NCBI GenBank assembly: GCA_003560545.1
Contig: PWLK01000075.1
Span: forward strand, 1 to 24,592
Direction of reading: 5' to 3'
From: Candidatus Woesearchaeota archaeon
GTDB lineage: Archaea > Nanobdellota > Nanobdellia > Woesearchaeales > 21-14-0-10-32-9
DNA: 24,592 nt
Under the pieces are notes generated by a model, which worked only from the letters and a program-made list of their open reading frames with translations, was not told the origin of the DNA and made no database searches. Made by a program: the position numbers and the translations under genes. Positions 1 to 7,713 of the stretch are shown here, one piece after another; positions within the stretch are counted from its first letter, which is position 1; each line of letters begins with the position of its first letter.

Positions 1-99
1 AAGATATTGGTGAAAGCAGGCGAGTTGCTCTCGATAAAAGTATTAGACCACGTAATCATAGGATACGATAATTACTGGAGCTGGAAGAATGAGAAATAA
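1..99 (+). CDS. RadC/JAB-domain protein, C-terminal fragment
   Basis: This is the last 32 codons of a gene that begins before the window, ending in TAA. The readable tail has the pattern KAGELLSIKVLDHVIIG followed by an aromatic-rich end. That pattern is the typical close of RadC-family (UPF0758) JAB/MPN-domain proteins, where the DH pair sits on the last strand of the fold. RadC proteins are commonly annotated as DNA-repair or mobile-element-associated, but their biochemical role is not settled. The metal-binding motif lies outside the window, so activity cannot be judged. The next gene has its own TATA box immediately downstream, so this fragment is probably the end of a separate transcript. 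Confidence 0.6.
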   Translation, partial: KILVKAGELLSIKVLDHVIIGYDNYWSWKNEK

Positions 100-106
100 A
101 TAGAAA

Positions 107-118
107 AATTTATATTAT
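107..118 (+). promoter_or_regulatory. TATA box of toxin-antitoxin operon
   Basis: An A/T-only stretch (AATTTATATTAT) is centred about 28 nt before the ATG at 141. This is the archaeal TATA-to-start spacing that gives a nearly leaderless mRNA. It favours ATG 141 over the in-frame GTG at 132 as the real start. Confidence 0.6.
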
Positions 119-140
119 AGTAAAAACTATAGTGTTTACT

Positions 141-350
141 ATGGCAACCACGATTCAAATTTCGAACGAGCTGAAAGAGGAGCTTTCAAGACTGAAGAAA
201 GACGAAACTTATGAAGATGTAATAAGGAAACTTCTAAGAAGAAACAAGAAAATGATTGTTGCAGAACAAATGGAAGAGTACGGAAAGGAACACGGCGAAG
301 AATCATTAAAAGAACTTAAAGAATGGGAAAAGACAGAACTAGAATGGTAA
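141..350 (+). CDS. Ribbon-helix-helix antitoxin (VapB/DUF7557-like)
   Basis: This 69-residue protein opens with TTIQISNELKEELSRLK and continues ETYEDVIRKLL. That is the short strand, helix, turn, helix layout of small archaeal VapB/DUF7557-type antitoxins, which bind DNA as dimers through the N-terminal strand. The C-terminal half is charged and helical (EEYGKEHGEESLKELKEWEK) and is probably the toxin-binding tail. The gene overlaps the downstream MazF-like toxin by 7 nt, so the two are likely translationally coupled and jointly autorepressed. The start was taken at ATG 141 from the TATA position. Family assignment is by pattern; coupling and autoregulation are inferred. Confidence 0.75.
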   Translation: MATTIQISNELKEELSRLKKDETYEDVIRKLLRRNKKMIVAEQMEEYGKEHGEESLKELKEWEKTELEW

Positions 351-679
351 AACGCGGAGACCTAGTCTGGGTTAATTTAGAGCCTGTTATTGGAAGTGAG
401 CAGGGAAAGAAAAGGCCGGCAATAATCATACAACACGATGCTCTAAACAAAACAAGCAAGACCACAATAATAGTCCCAATAAGCTCAACTGTTTACAAAA
501 AAAGGTATCCTATGCACGTCCAGATAGAAGGATGCGGCTTAAAAAGTAAGGGAACTATTAAAACAGAGCACATAAGAGCAATAGACAAAAAAAGGATAAC
601 TGGAAAAATTGGTGAAGCGCCAAGACAAATAATGAAAGAAATAGGACTCGCCCTGCAAATGACATGTGATTACTACTAG
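344..679 (+). CDS. MazF/PemK-family toxin (mRNA endoribonuclease)
   Basis: This 111-residue protein has the MazF/PemK signatures. It opens with KRGDLVWVNLEP, continues with the GSEQGKKRPAIII segment (the conserved loop with the catalytic basic residue), and has an IIVPISST strand about 45-55 residues in. The later IKTEHIRAIDKKRI segment matches the conserved core strand and helix. MazF enzymes cut mRNA at short sequence motifs when freed from their antitoxin. The ATG at 344 lies inside the last codons of the antitoxin gene; a longer reading frame from 323 is possible but would overlap more. The length is normal for the family and nothing suggests inactivation. The ribbon-helix-helix partner is a common, though not universal, pairing. 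Confidence 0.85.
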   Translation: MVKRGDLVWVNLEPVIGSEQGKKRPAIIIQHDALNKTSKTTIIVPISSTVYKKRYPMHVQIEGCGLKSKGTIKTEHIRAIDKKRITGKIGEAPRQIMKEIGLALQMTCDYY

Positions 680-758
680 AACCAAAGACTTTTTCGTAAA
701 AAATAAAAATGGGTGAGGAATACGGAAGGGTAGAACAAGTTTTTGTAGAGAAATCAAA

Positions 759-1175
759 GTGGACGGAAACCCCGAAGAACAATACAAAGAATACAAGGAA
801 GACATAACCAAGCTGTGCTGGGAGAACGACTTAACCACTGGTATAGAGGCAAGAGTCGGAGAAGACAACTACCCTTCAGACATCGTGATATACGCTAGGA
901 AGGACAACAAATTCTTATACGGATTTCTAAATTTTCCGAGTTCAAAACCAGTAGCCAGGATAACAAGCAACCCTGAACACCTGAAAAACCGCAACGGAGA
1001 CATGATAGGACTCGCATACGACGGATTAAGCATAGAAATACTGAACAAAGAATACGAAGGAACAATAAGAAACATAGAAAATACACTGCTGGAAAAATAT
1101 AGTGGTAACGGCCAAAACAAGGAAAGTTATAATTCTAATAACAACGGCTCAGGGAAAACAAGTAAAAACATATAA
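759..1175 (+). CDS. Hypothetical protein, uncertain or frameshifted 5' end
   Basis: The family is not recognised. As read from GTG 759 the protein has 138 residues. It has a folded-looking region (CWENDLTTGIEARVG, DIVIYARKDNKFLYGFLNF, NGDMIGLAYDGLSIEIL), suggesting alternating strands, then a helix and a low-complexity tail rich in Asn, Gly and Ser. No signal peptide or membrane segment is visible. The start is weak: no Shine-Dalgarno is visible and GTG is the only start in the open frame after the stop at 714. A better-looking N-terminus begins at ATG 709 in the neighbouring frame and runs to about codon 17 before the two frames would join near 757-759. A TATA-like A/T run lies at about 696-709. 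The gene sits between the toxin and the methyltransferase, and the link to either is unclear. Confidence 0.55.
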   Translation: MDGNPEEQYKEYKEDITKLCWENDLTTGIEARVGEDNYPSDIVIYARKDNKFLYGFLNFPSSKPVARITSNPEHLKNRNGDMIGLAYDGLSIEILNKEYEGTIRNIENTLLEKYSGNGQNKESYNSNNNGSGKTSKNI

Positions 1176-1179
1176 AAAG
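1168..1179 (+). promoter_or_regulatory. TATA box of methyltransferase gene
   Basis: The sequence ACATATAAAAAG is centred about 28 nt before ATG 1203 and overlaps the stop codon of the preceding gene. The spacing predicts a leaderless transcript. Confidence 0.6.
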
Positions 1180-1202
1180 AACAAGAAAAAAGAATTGTTA
1201 TT

Positions 1203-1961
1203 ATGAGCCTCCAGGAATGGAACGACATATCAAGCAAGTACTACGATGAAGTGTTAAGCCCGCTAAAGAATTCTAAGGAAAACCTCCTGGTAAAAGACCT
1301 CGAAGAACTAAGCTCAAAGAAAAAAAAGGTGTTGGAATTGGGCTGCGGCGTAGGAGAACTAATACCAGTCCTCTCAGATAATTACGGCGAAGTCCTGGCA
1401 ACTGATTTCTCGCCCGGGATGATAGAGAAAGCCAAAGAAAAAATTGTTGGACTGGAAAATGTCAGGTGCGAAGCCCTCGACATGCTAAAAGCAAGCACCT
1501 TAAAAGAAAATTATGACGTGGTTGTAAGTGTGAACTCTGTCTTGTTCACAGACCTTGAAGATGTGGATAAAGCATTAATGGAAATAGGAAGCGTGACGAA
1601 GAAAAACGGTTACTTACTGATAATCGTGCCTGCAATCGAAGCAATGATATACGAAAGCATGCTCCACGCAAAGAAACATATAAGCAAAGGAACAGAGCAA
1701 AAAGAAGCCATAAAGAATTCTTCTGGACTAATAGAAACCACGAAAAAAGAATTATTGCAGGGAATAATAAGCTTTGACGGGGCAAAGCAAAAAGCGTATT
1801 ACGGCTTTGAAATAAAGCACAGGCTTAGAAAAGCCGGGTTCGAAATAGAAAAACTTGAAAAAGTAAGATATAACTGGAAGGACTGGAACGAAGCAGGCCA
1901 GGAATACCACCCAGGAGAAGAAGAGCCATGGGACTGGTACGTGAAATGCAGAAAAAAATAA
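1203..1961 (+). CDS. Class I SAM-dependent methyltransferase
   Basis: This 252-residue protein has a Rossmann-type methyltransferase core. Motif I is VLELGCGVGEL at residues 43-53, followed by the acidic strand end ATDFSPGMIEKAK with Asp68 expected to hold the ribose of S-adenosylmethionine. Motif IV-like YDVVVSVNSVLFTDLED and a post-motif strand GYLLIIVPA follow. The C-terminal 90 residues, with KAGFEIEKLEKVRYNW, resemble small-molecule methyltransferases of the Methyltransf_11/25 type, but the substrate cannot be read. No substrate-specific domain is present. The gene has its own TATA box and converges on the Nudix gene with 7 nt between stops. The assignment to fold and cofactor is firm; the target is unknown. 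Confidence 0.85.
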   Translation: MSLQEWNDISSKYYDEVLSPLKNSKENLLVKDLEELSSKKKKVLELGCGVGELIPVLSDNYGEVLATDFSPGMIEKAKEKIVGLENVRCEALDMLKASTLKENYDVVVSVNSVLFTDLEDVDKALMEIGSVTKKNGYLLIIVPAIEAMIYESMLHAKKHISKGTEQKEAIKNSSGLIETTKKELLQGIISFDGAKQKAYYGFEIKHRLRKAGFEIEKLEKVRYNWKDWNEAGQEYHPGEEEPWDWYVKCRKK

Positions 1962-1968
1962 CCTGAGT

Positions 1969-2439
1969 TCAGCCGGTACGCCCATAATCAAAGGCAGACC
2001 TCGCCACGCGCTTCTCCAAAGAATTCATCTTATAATCACCCAGATAATCCAAGGAAATCCACTCATAACCCTGGTGCTCCCTAGAATCAATGTTAACAGC
2101 AGTCTTAATACCATTACCCCTGGAATAAGGCTTAACGCGAAAAAAGAACTCTCTGACCGTAGCGCCATCCTTAGCGCTCAAATCGCGATGCCTTAAAAAC
2201 TCGTCAACCCTAACCATTAATCCGGTTTCCTCGTCAGCCTCCCTGACCGCAGCTTCTTCCAAGGTCTCGCCGTTCCTGACACGCCCACCAGGCATTTCAA
2301 ACTCCGAATTAGGCTTCTGCAAGGCCAGGAAATCAACAGAAGACCTGGAATTATAAGGAATTAACAACCTGACAGAGTACCTTCTAATGCCCTTGCTTAG
2401 GGCTTCAGCCTTCAACCTGTCGTAGTGTTCATCTCCCAA
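1969..2439 (-). CDS. Nudix hydrolase
   Basis: This 157-residue Nudix protein has the full box GGRVRNGETLEEAAVREADEETGL: G, five residues, E, seven residues, READEETGL. All metal-binding glutamates are present. The box follows a strand reading SEFEMP and a YSVRLLIPY core strand. Nudix enzymes hydrolyse nucleoside diphosphates linked to another group, such as oxidised NTPs, ADP-ribose or caps; the substrate is not decided here. The start is TTG at 2439. It is chosen because a strong Shine-Dalgarno, GAGAGGTGGAT, ends about 7 nt upstream, while the nearby ATG is out of frame. A TTTTAAG promoter-like element lies about 40 nt upstream. The gene may be transcribed independently of the polymerase-like gene before it. 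Confidence 0.85.
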   Translation of the reverse strand: MGDEHYDRLKAEALSKGIRRYSVRLLIPYNSRSSVDFLALQKPNSEFEMPGGRVRNGETLEEAAVREADEETGLMVRVDEFLRHRDLSAKDGATVREFFFRVKPYSRGNGIKTAVNIDSREHQGYEWISLDYLGDYKMNSLEKRVARSAFDYGRTG

Positions 2440-2471
2440 GAATATCCACCTCTCCTGGCAAGGGGGTAATC

Positions 2472-2503
2472 AAAAAAAGCTTAAAAGGATTATGAACAAA
2501 AAA
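2472..2503 (-). terminator. Oligo-T terminator after polymerase-like gene
   Basis: On the minus strand a T6 run follows directly after the TGA stop of the polymerase-like gene, and a T7 run follows about 20 nt later. Archaeal RNA polymerase commonly terminates at such T-runs without a hairpin. The downstream T-run sits beside the likely Nudix promoter. Confidence 0.4.
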
Positions 2504-5275
2504 TCACAGCTTCCTGTTAACCGCCTTTATAAAACCTTTAAAAGATTCTCCTTTTGACTCCTCTAAAAACCTGTTATCCTTACGATAGCAATCAATGCCT
2601 TTCCACGCACCCTTAACCCAATCCTCCGCCATAACTTTCAACAAAGACTTGCCACTACCTTGTCCAGGCCTGAAATTGGCAAAAACCTCGTAAGTATAAC
2701 CGTCATGCGCGTTAAGGGAAGCAAGCATCTTTTTACCAGGCATATTCAGAACCCTGACATCCCCAAAACCATATCCTGAATCAGTATTTGAAACATAGTA
2801 CTTCCCCGACCTGCCAAGGAAGCCTTTCCTTTCAAAACCCTTGAAGTTCTCAGCGAACAAATTATTAAAATGAAGAATGGTGCTGTCAAAAGAAATCCCG
2901 GCGTGCCTCAAAGCCTTTCTCTGCACGTTGTATTCACGGCTGAAAATATAGCTCGTCCTCGACATCTCAAAGTCAGAGAGCTCTTCTTCTTTTTCTTCAT
3001 AGAATTTCTCTTTAACTCTATTTAAGGTATCTTCGTTCATAGAACTGTAAACTTCGTGTAACTCATACTTCTTCCCAAAAACGAGTCCTGCGTTCTCCAT
3101 GAAATTCTTAACCTTGTCAGCCGCGACATGGATGGATGCGGATAATTGTGATAATCCAATATCTTTTGCTAAAGGATTCTTTTCTGATTCAACTTTCTTT
3201 GATAAAAAAGAAGTGACAGGGTTCGCATCGATTATTTCCCTGAAAGAATCAAGCATAACGCTTGGGTAATAAAGATTTGCTTTGTATTCTCCTATTACCT
3301 GTCTTTTGCCATTAACCTGTAATCCGAGCAATTCCTCTGGGGAAAGCCTGTCTTTGAGCCTGTCAGATAATACTTTGAAACTCCGGTCATGCCTGAACGC
3401 GTAAGTGTTCATCTTCATAAAATAACTTCTGTTAACTGATTCATAGAAATTCTTAACAGGATTAGAAGAAAAAACAGATTTAAGAGGCTTGCTAGTGGCA
3501 ATGCTTTCTATTATTGCGTAAGGAAGCAAGTCCTTAAAGACTTTCCACGAATTATGCCCGTCATCAGCAGTGTAATCAAGGACGTCGTATAAGTCTTCTA
3601 TTTTGCCAGAAGTTGCCTTTCTCTCGAGGTCTTCGTGACCCATCTTGCCAAACCCGCCGAATGTGTCAAGCTTATGGTCTAAGAGCAAGCCAGATCTCGG
3701 CCTGATAAAATTTAAAGTATCCAGCAAAGAATTCTGCTTTGCTTCCCAAAGGTTCTTCAAATTATACTTTTTCTTGACTTGTTTTATCCGTTCATGTGTT
3801 GCCTCATTGATTTCTCCGTTTTCCAGCAATTCATTTTCATCATTATACATTTTCAGGACTTCGTGGTCGAATCCTTTCACGTTGTGTCCTGCTATGTATT
3901 CGTATTCTGAAGCGTCACGGGAAAGCATAGCTCTAAGCTCTATTTCGTCCTCAACGATTACGAGGTCAGCGCCTTTCCACTTCTTTTTTTCCATGTCTTC
4001 TATGTTAAATTTTTCTTCCAAATATTTTTTTGTAACGTATAATTTGTGTTCTGACAAGGATTTTAGTACTGCCGCGTTTATTTGTTCCTGGTTTGGGTCG
4101 TTTTTTCTGTAATGGATTTTTTCTATGTCCACTGCGCACGTGTTGTTAAGGTAGCATTGCTCGGCCGTGGAAACGATGTTTTCAATTCCTTCTTTGTAAG
4201 GATGTATTTCTGTGTTGGCTTGCTCTTCCAGGCTCTTATCAGGATTAAAAGCGAGGTGTGCAGGGAAAAAATTCCTTAACTGCTGTTTCAAGTTGTTAAG
4301 ACCTAAAGGGTCAGGGTTGTTTTTTATTGTGTCAATCCTGTCAGGTCCTTCTTTTTGTTTCAACCCGTATTCTTTGAGTGTTCCTTTGTATTTCTCGTTT
4401 GCGAGTGCTTGTACGAAGAACTCTTTTTTTCTTTCCTTGGTTATTCTTTCCCCTATCCTTAATTGGTCCGTGTTTTCTTTTATCCCCGGAATTTTTTTGA
4501 GTTTTTCATATAATTCTCTTGCTTGTTCTTCGTCGCTGAATTCTTCTGATTTAAGTTTTTGTATCCTGAAATACTTTCCGTGCCCGGTCTTGCTTAATTT
4601 TGTAAGCTGCTCCTTTGTAATGTTTAATTGTATGAACCTTCGCTTTTCGTTCAGGGTAATGTCTTCTCCTGGCACTATGCCTGATAGTTCTTTTGTGAAA
4701 TAATCGTAGTTGTTTTTTAGTCTTTCTTCGAGTTGAGGATCGTCTTTTCTTATGGCGGTGGTTCTCGCCATGTGCTGTTTTTCTATTTTTGTTATGAATA
4801 ACGGCTTTGTTTTTTCTTCATCAAGGTAGAATTCTAGTTGTTTTCTTTCATGCCTTGGCCCGATGTGTTGTATGACGAAGGAATCCGTGGGAACATAGAT
4901 TCTTATGTCTTCGGGGAGTTCTTCCACGGATGTTTTTTTTCCGTAGGGCTTTGCTTCGAATTTCATCCCAGGGAATTCTTTTCTGAGTTCTTCCAGGAGT
5001 GTCTGGGGGGTGTAGTTATGCTTGTCAGGGATTACTTCCCTGGACGGGGTTATATGAGTTTTTTTGCCTGGAAATTCGTGTATTTTGTAGTCTTCATCGT
5101 AGGCTCTTATGATTACGTCTTCCTGGCTTTCAATTGATTTTTTCCTGCTAGGGATTACTTCTAATATGCGGAGCATGAGGCGTGGTAGGAAACCACTATT
5201 AAAAAATCTATTGTTTTTTAACCATTTCTTAGTAGTTAATAATTCTCTTCCATGGCTTTGTAGAAATCCTTCCAA
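2504..5275 (-). CDS. Family-B DNA polymerase relative with intact exonuclease and degenerate polymerase palm
   Basis: This 923-residue protein has the three DEDDy exonuclease motifs of family B polymerases. Exo I is AVDIEK (Asp383, Glu385), Exo II is GHNVKGFD (Asp470) and Exo III is DYTADD (Tyr568, Asp572). All catalytic residues are present, so a 3'-5' exonuclease is predicted. After it come eroded polymerase motifs in the right order. Motif A-like NLYYPSVM (667-674) has Lys665 where Asp is expected. Motif B-like KALRHAGISFDS (787-798) lacks the Asn, Tyr and Gly. Motif C-like VSNTDS (828-833) has Asn830 for the first Asp. The thumb is shortened to about 90 residues. The roughly 380-residue N-terminal region is unrecognised and longer than usual. 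Synthesis is therefore unlikely (inference). The gene overlaps the upstream membrane gene by 40 bp; Met34 at 5176 is an alternative start avoiding the overlap. Confidence 0.7.
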   Translation of the reverse strand: MEGFLQSHGRELLTTKKWLKNNRFFNSGFLPRLMLRILEVIPSRKKSIESQEDVIIRAYDEDYKIHEFPGKKTHITPSREVIPDKHNYTPQTLLEELRKEFPGMKFEAKPYGKKTSVEELPEDIRIYVPTDSFVIQHIGPRHERKQLEFYLDEEKTKPLFITKIEKQHMARTTAIRKDDPQLEERLKNNYDYFTKELSGIVPGEDITLNEKRRFIQLNITKEQLTKLSKTGHGKYFRIQKLKSEEFSDEEQARELYEKLKKIPGIKENTDQLRIGERITKERKKEFFVQALANEKYKGTLKEYGLKQKEGPDRIDTIKNNPDPLGLNNLKQQLRNFFPAHLAFNPDKSLEEQANTEIHPYKEGIENIVSTAEQCYLNNTCAVDIEKIHYRKNDPNQEQINAAVLKSLSEHKLYVTKKYLEEKFNIEDMEKKKWKGADLVIVEDEIELRAMLSRDASEYEYIAGHNVKGFDHEVLKMYNDENELLENGEINEATHERIKQVKKKYNLKNLWEAKQNSLLDTLNFIRPRSGLLLDHKLDTFGGFGKMGHEDLERKATSGKIEDLYDVLDYTADDGHNSWKVFKDLLPYAIIESIATSKPLKSVFSSNPVKNFYESVNRSYFMKMNTYAFRHDRSFKVLSDRLKDRLSPEELLGLQVNGKRQVIGEYKANLYYPSVMLDSFREIIDANPVTSFLSKKVESEKNPLAKDIGLSQLSASIHVAADKVKNFMENAGLVFGKKYELHEVYSSMNEDTLNRVKEKFYEEKEEELSDFEMSRTSYIFSREYNVQRKALRHAGISFDSTILHFNNLFAENFKGFERKGFLGRSGKYYVSNTDSGYGFGDVRVLNMPGKKMLASLNAHDGYTYEVFANFRPGQGSGKSLLKVMAEDWVKGAWKGIDCYRKDNRFLEESKGESFKGFIKAVNRKL

Positions 5276-7635
5276 TCAGGAATACTCCTAATGCTAAGCT
5301 CAGGCAAACTACTCCCCGCAGTATAAACAATCACATTACCATTACCAAACATCTTGTTAAGCAACCCCCTCGAAGAGCTAATATGATCGAACCTGTTGTA
5401 AAGAACAGTCAACTTCTTCCTGAAAAACACACCTGAAAGCCTTTCAACCCTCGCAGGCTTAACATGATAAGAAATCCTGTTAACAACAATAATAGTCGCA
5501 GCAAGCGTGAAAGGCAAAACCAATAATAACGGGAAAAAAACCACTGAAACAAGAACAACAGGAAACACATAATTCTTCTTAGAAGGCCTTGAAAGCCTCA
5601 AAGTATCAGAAAAAGGATTCTTCACACCGGAAAGATCTTCTTTCAAACCAAGCAAAGGATGGCTTAACAACAACCCATCAGTAAACTCATGAATCCTGTC
5701 AACACTTTCAAGGTAATTAACAGTAAACCCCACTGAAGAAGTAGACTGGCGACCCTGCTGGTCCTGGACAACGATCTCACCCGCAACATTAAAGTTCGCA
5801 GAGCCAAAACGAGAAAAAGGATACCTCACAGAAACCAAATCCTTAACATTCTGATACAAAGAATAAGTACTCCTCGTAAACAAAATACCCCTAGTGTAAA
5901 AAACATAGTTCTCAAAAAACCTAAGCTTCACAGTCCTGTAAAACAAGAACCTCTGAATAAAAACACCTATATAAACAAAAACAACTAATAAAGGCAAGAA
6001 AAACAAAACAGGAAAAAACAAGCCAGCAACAACAGATGCTAAAACCAGGAATAAAGACAAAACAGACAAGAAAAAATTAGCCTTAAGCATCTCCACAAAA
6101 GAAAACCCAGACCTATGCTCAGCCAAAACCTTCTCCTTATCCACGCCAAGATTTCCAAGAATATTCTCAACCAACCCTTTCTTCTTAATCACATTAGAAA
6201 ACTTAATGCTCGTACTAGAGCCAATAGAATTAAACTCAAAGGAAACCGTACCAAAAAACCTGTCAATAAAACTCTCCTTAACAGTCACCGCGGTAACCTT
6301 CTCGTTAGTAAACTCTTTGTTCTTAGCAGTCAAAAAACTAAAATCCTCCTCGACACTACTCTGGTTAACCCTGTATTTAGTAAAAGTAACCTGGATAAAC
6401 AAAGGAATAGCAGCCAAAAGAAAAATAATTATAGCCCCGATAAAAACAAAAGGAATCGCAAAAAAAGCTGCTCCGGCAAAAATCCCTATAGCCAAGAAAA
6501 GAATTGTGAATAAAACCGTTCCCAAAGCTATGAGGAAAACAACAGGAAGAATAGTTCTCTTCATATCCATTTTCAAAGAAAAAAGATGTTTCTTCGAAAC
6601 CTGTTTTTTAGCCTTAGAAGCCTTTACATCTTTCTTAGCAGGAGCATCCCTGACAAGAAGCGAAGGTGTCTTCCTAATCAAATCATCAAGGTTTTTCTTG
6701 AACATCTTCCCATTCCGCATATTAGAAAAAACGATGTTGTTCTTAGAACCCTGGCTGCTAATAACCACGTCATACAAATCAAAAACCTTATCCACAAAAG
6801 TCTGTGTTATCTCAGAATCAGAAAGATTTTCTATTGGAATAAAAGAATAGTTCTCCGTGAAAAAACCATCCTCGTAATCAATAACATCCTCATACAAATA
6901 ATAAACCCTCCTCTTCAAATCCATGAACTTAAACGAAAACCTTGCAATAGCAGACAACAAGAACAAACCCACCAATACAACTACAATAGCAATATACCCA
7001 GGGTTGTCAGTGAGAACCGGTGCTAAGAACACAGCAATCAAAACAAACAAGCCAGCTGCCACACTAAAAAAATCCTTGAAAACCTCGAAGAACACAGCAA
7101 GAGAACTCGGTTTTTCCTTCTGAACAAGCTTTTTCTTAGACAGCACAAAACCATTATCCTCCATGACCCTGCTTACCTTCCTGTAAACATCAGAAGGATT
7201 ATCCAATGCAGACATGAAAATCTCTGTCTCCCCGCTACCAGCCGCCCTGACCATCAGGTTCCCCGTACCGAAGAGCTTTCTCTCTATGAAAGGCAGGTTA
7301 AGCCATACCTGGGTGATATTCTTAATTACGAGTTCTGTTTCGTGATCGGAAAAAATCGTTCCTTTCTTCAAAATAATCTTGTTATTAAGAAGAACGTATT
7401 CTTCTTTCCTGTACCTCACAAAAACATTGATGAAAGAGATAATGTTTACTAAGACAAATAAAGCCAGAGCCCACAAGACTATAAACGAAACACCTACATC
7501 TATGTTTCTTCCCAGGAAAAAGTAGAAAAGAATTCCCAGCACAGCTATTCCTATAAGGGAAGACAAAAAGAACAAAACCAGGTTTTTTATTATGAATGCT
7601 CGTTTATTAGGCTTTAATCTAAACAAAGGCTTCAT
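5236..7635 (-). CDS. Membrane protein with five tandem bPH2 (YdbS/YdbT-like) domains
   Basis: This 799-residue protein alternates hydrophobic segments with small beta-rich domains five times. Approximate membrane segments are 13-41 and 48-73, 188-232, 362-416, 517-562 and 688-720. Soluble domains follow at about 74-165, 243-320, 420-500, 568-655 and 722-799. The first and last are clear bacterial-PH-type (bPH2, DUF304) domains. Both show a strand with ILKKGTIFSD or VERLSGVFFRKK, then an LPFIERKLFGTGNLMV or RGLLNKMFGNGNVIV hairpin and a final helix. The middle copies are more divergent but keep the same plan (ESFIDRFFGTVSFEF in the third). YdbS/YdbT proteins are membrane proteins of unclear function. 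A leaderless start at 7635 fits the TATA box at 7653-7666. The gene is followed, with overlap, by the polymerase-like gene. Confidence 0.75.
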   Translation of the reverse strand: MKPLFRLKPNKRAFIIKNLVLFFLSSLIGIAVLGILFYFFLGRNIDVGVSFIVLWALALFVLVNIISFINVFVRYRKEEYVLLNNKIILKKGTIFSDHETELVIKNITQVWLNLPFIERKLFGTGNLMVRAAGSGETEIFMSALDNPSDVYRKVSRVMEDNGFVLSKKKLVQKEKPSSLAVFFEVFKDFFSVAAGLFVLIAVFLAPVLTDNPGYIAIVVVLVGLFLLSAIARFSFKFMDLKRRVYYLYEDVIDYEDGFFTENYSFIPIENLSDSEITQTFVDKVFDLYDVVISSQGSKNNIVFSNMRNGKMFKKNLDDLIRKTPSLLVRDAPAKKDVKASKAKKQVSKKHLFSLKMDMKRTILPVVFLIALGTVLFTILFLAIGIFAGAAFFAIPFVFIGAIIIFLLAAIPLFIQVTFTKYRVNQSSVEEDFSFLTAKNKEFTNEKVTAVTVKESFIDRFFGTVSFEFNSIGSSTSIKFSNVIKKKGLVENILGNLGVDKEKVLAEHRSGFSFVEMLKANFFLSVLSLFLVLASVVAGLFFPVLFFLPLLVVFVYIGVFIQRFLFYRTVKLRFFENYVFYTRGILFTRSTYSLYQNVKDLVSVRYPFSRFGSANFNVAGEIVVQDQQGRQSTSSVGFTVNYLESVDRIHEFTDGLLLSHPLLGLKEDLSGVKNPFSDTLRLSRPSKKNYVFPVVLVSVVFFPLLLVLPFTLAATIIVVNRISYHVKPARVERLSGVFFRKKLTVLYNRFDHISSSRGLLNKMFGNGNVIVYTAGSSLPELSIRSIPDWKDFYKAMEENY

Positions 7636-7652
7636 GAAAGCTAAAAAGATGG

Positions 7653-7666
7653 AAATATTTAAAAAT
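7653..7666 (-). promoter_or_regulatory. TATA box of five-PH membrane protein gene
   Basis: On the minus strand the sequence ATTTTTAAATATTT is centred 25-26 nt before the ATG at 7635. It predicts a leaderless mRNA, probably covering this gene and the polymerase-like gene after it. Confidence 0.6.
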
Positions 7667-7697
7667 CATTTGATTTAATTTTTACTTAGGCAAAAAA

Positions 7698-7703
7698 GAG
7701 GTG
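7698..7703 (+). promoter_or_regulatory. Shine-Dalgarno of MarC-family gene
   Basis: GAGGTG lies 10 nt before ATG 7714 and matches the CACCTC end of archaeal 16S rRNA. Most first genes in this window appear leaderless, so this leadered start is an exception. A TATA-like TTTAATTTTTA stands at about 7674-7684. Confidence 0.55.
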
Positions 7704-7713
7704 TTAGTAGGGA

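Noticed and set aside
735..780. Programmed -1 frameshift in the gene at 759
   Set aside because: No proper slippery heptamer or downstream structure is visible; a lost base or a GTG start is simpler.
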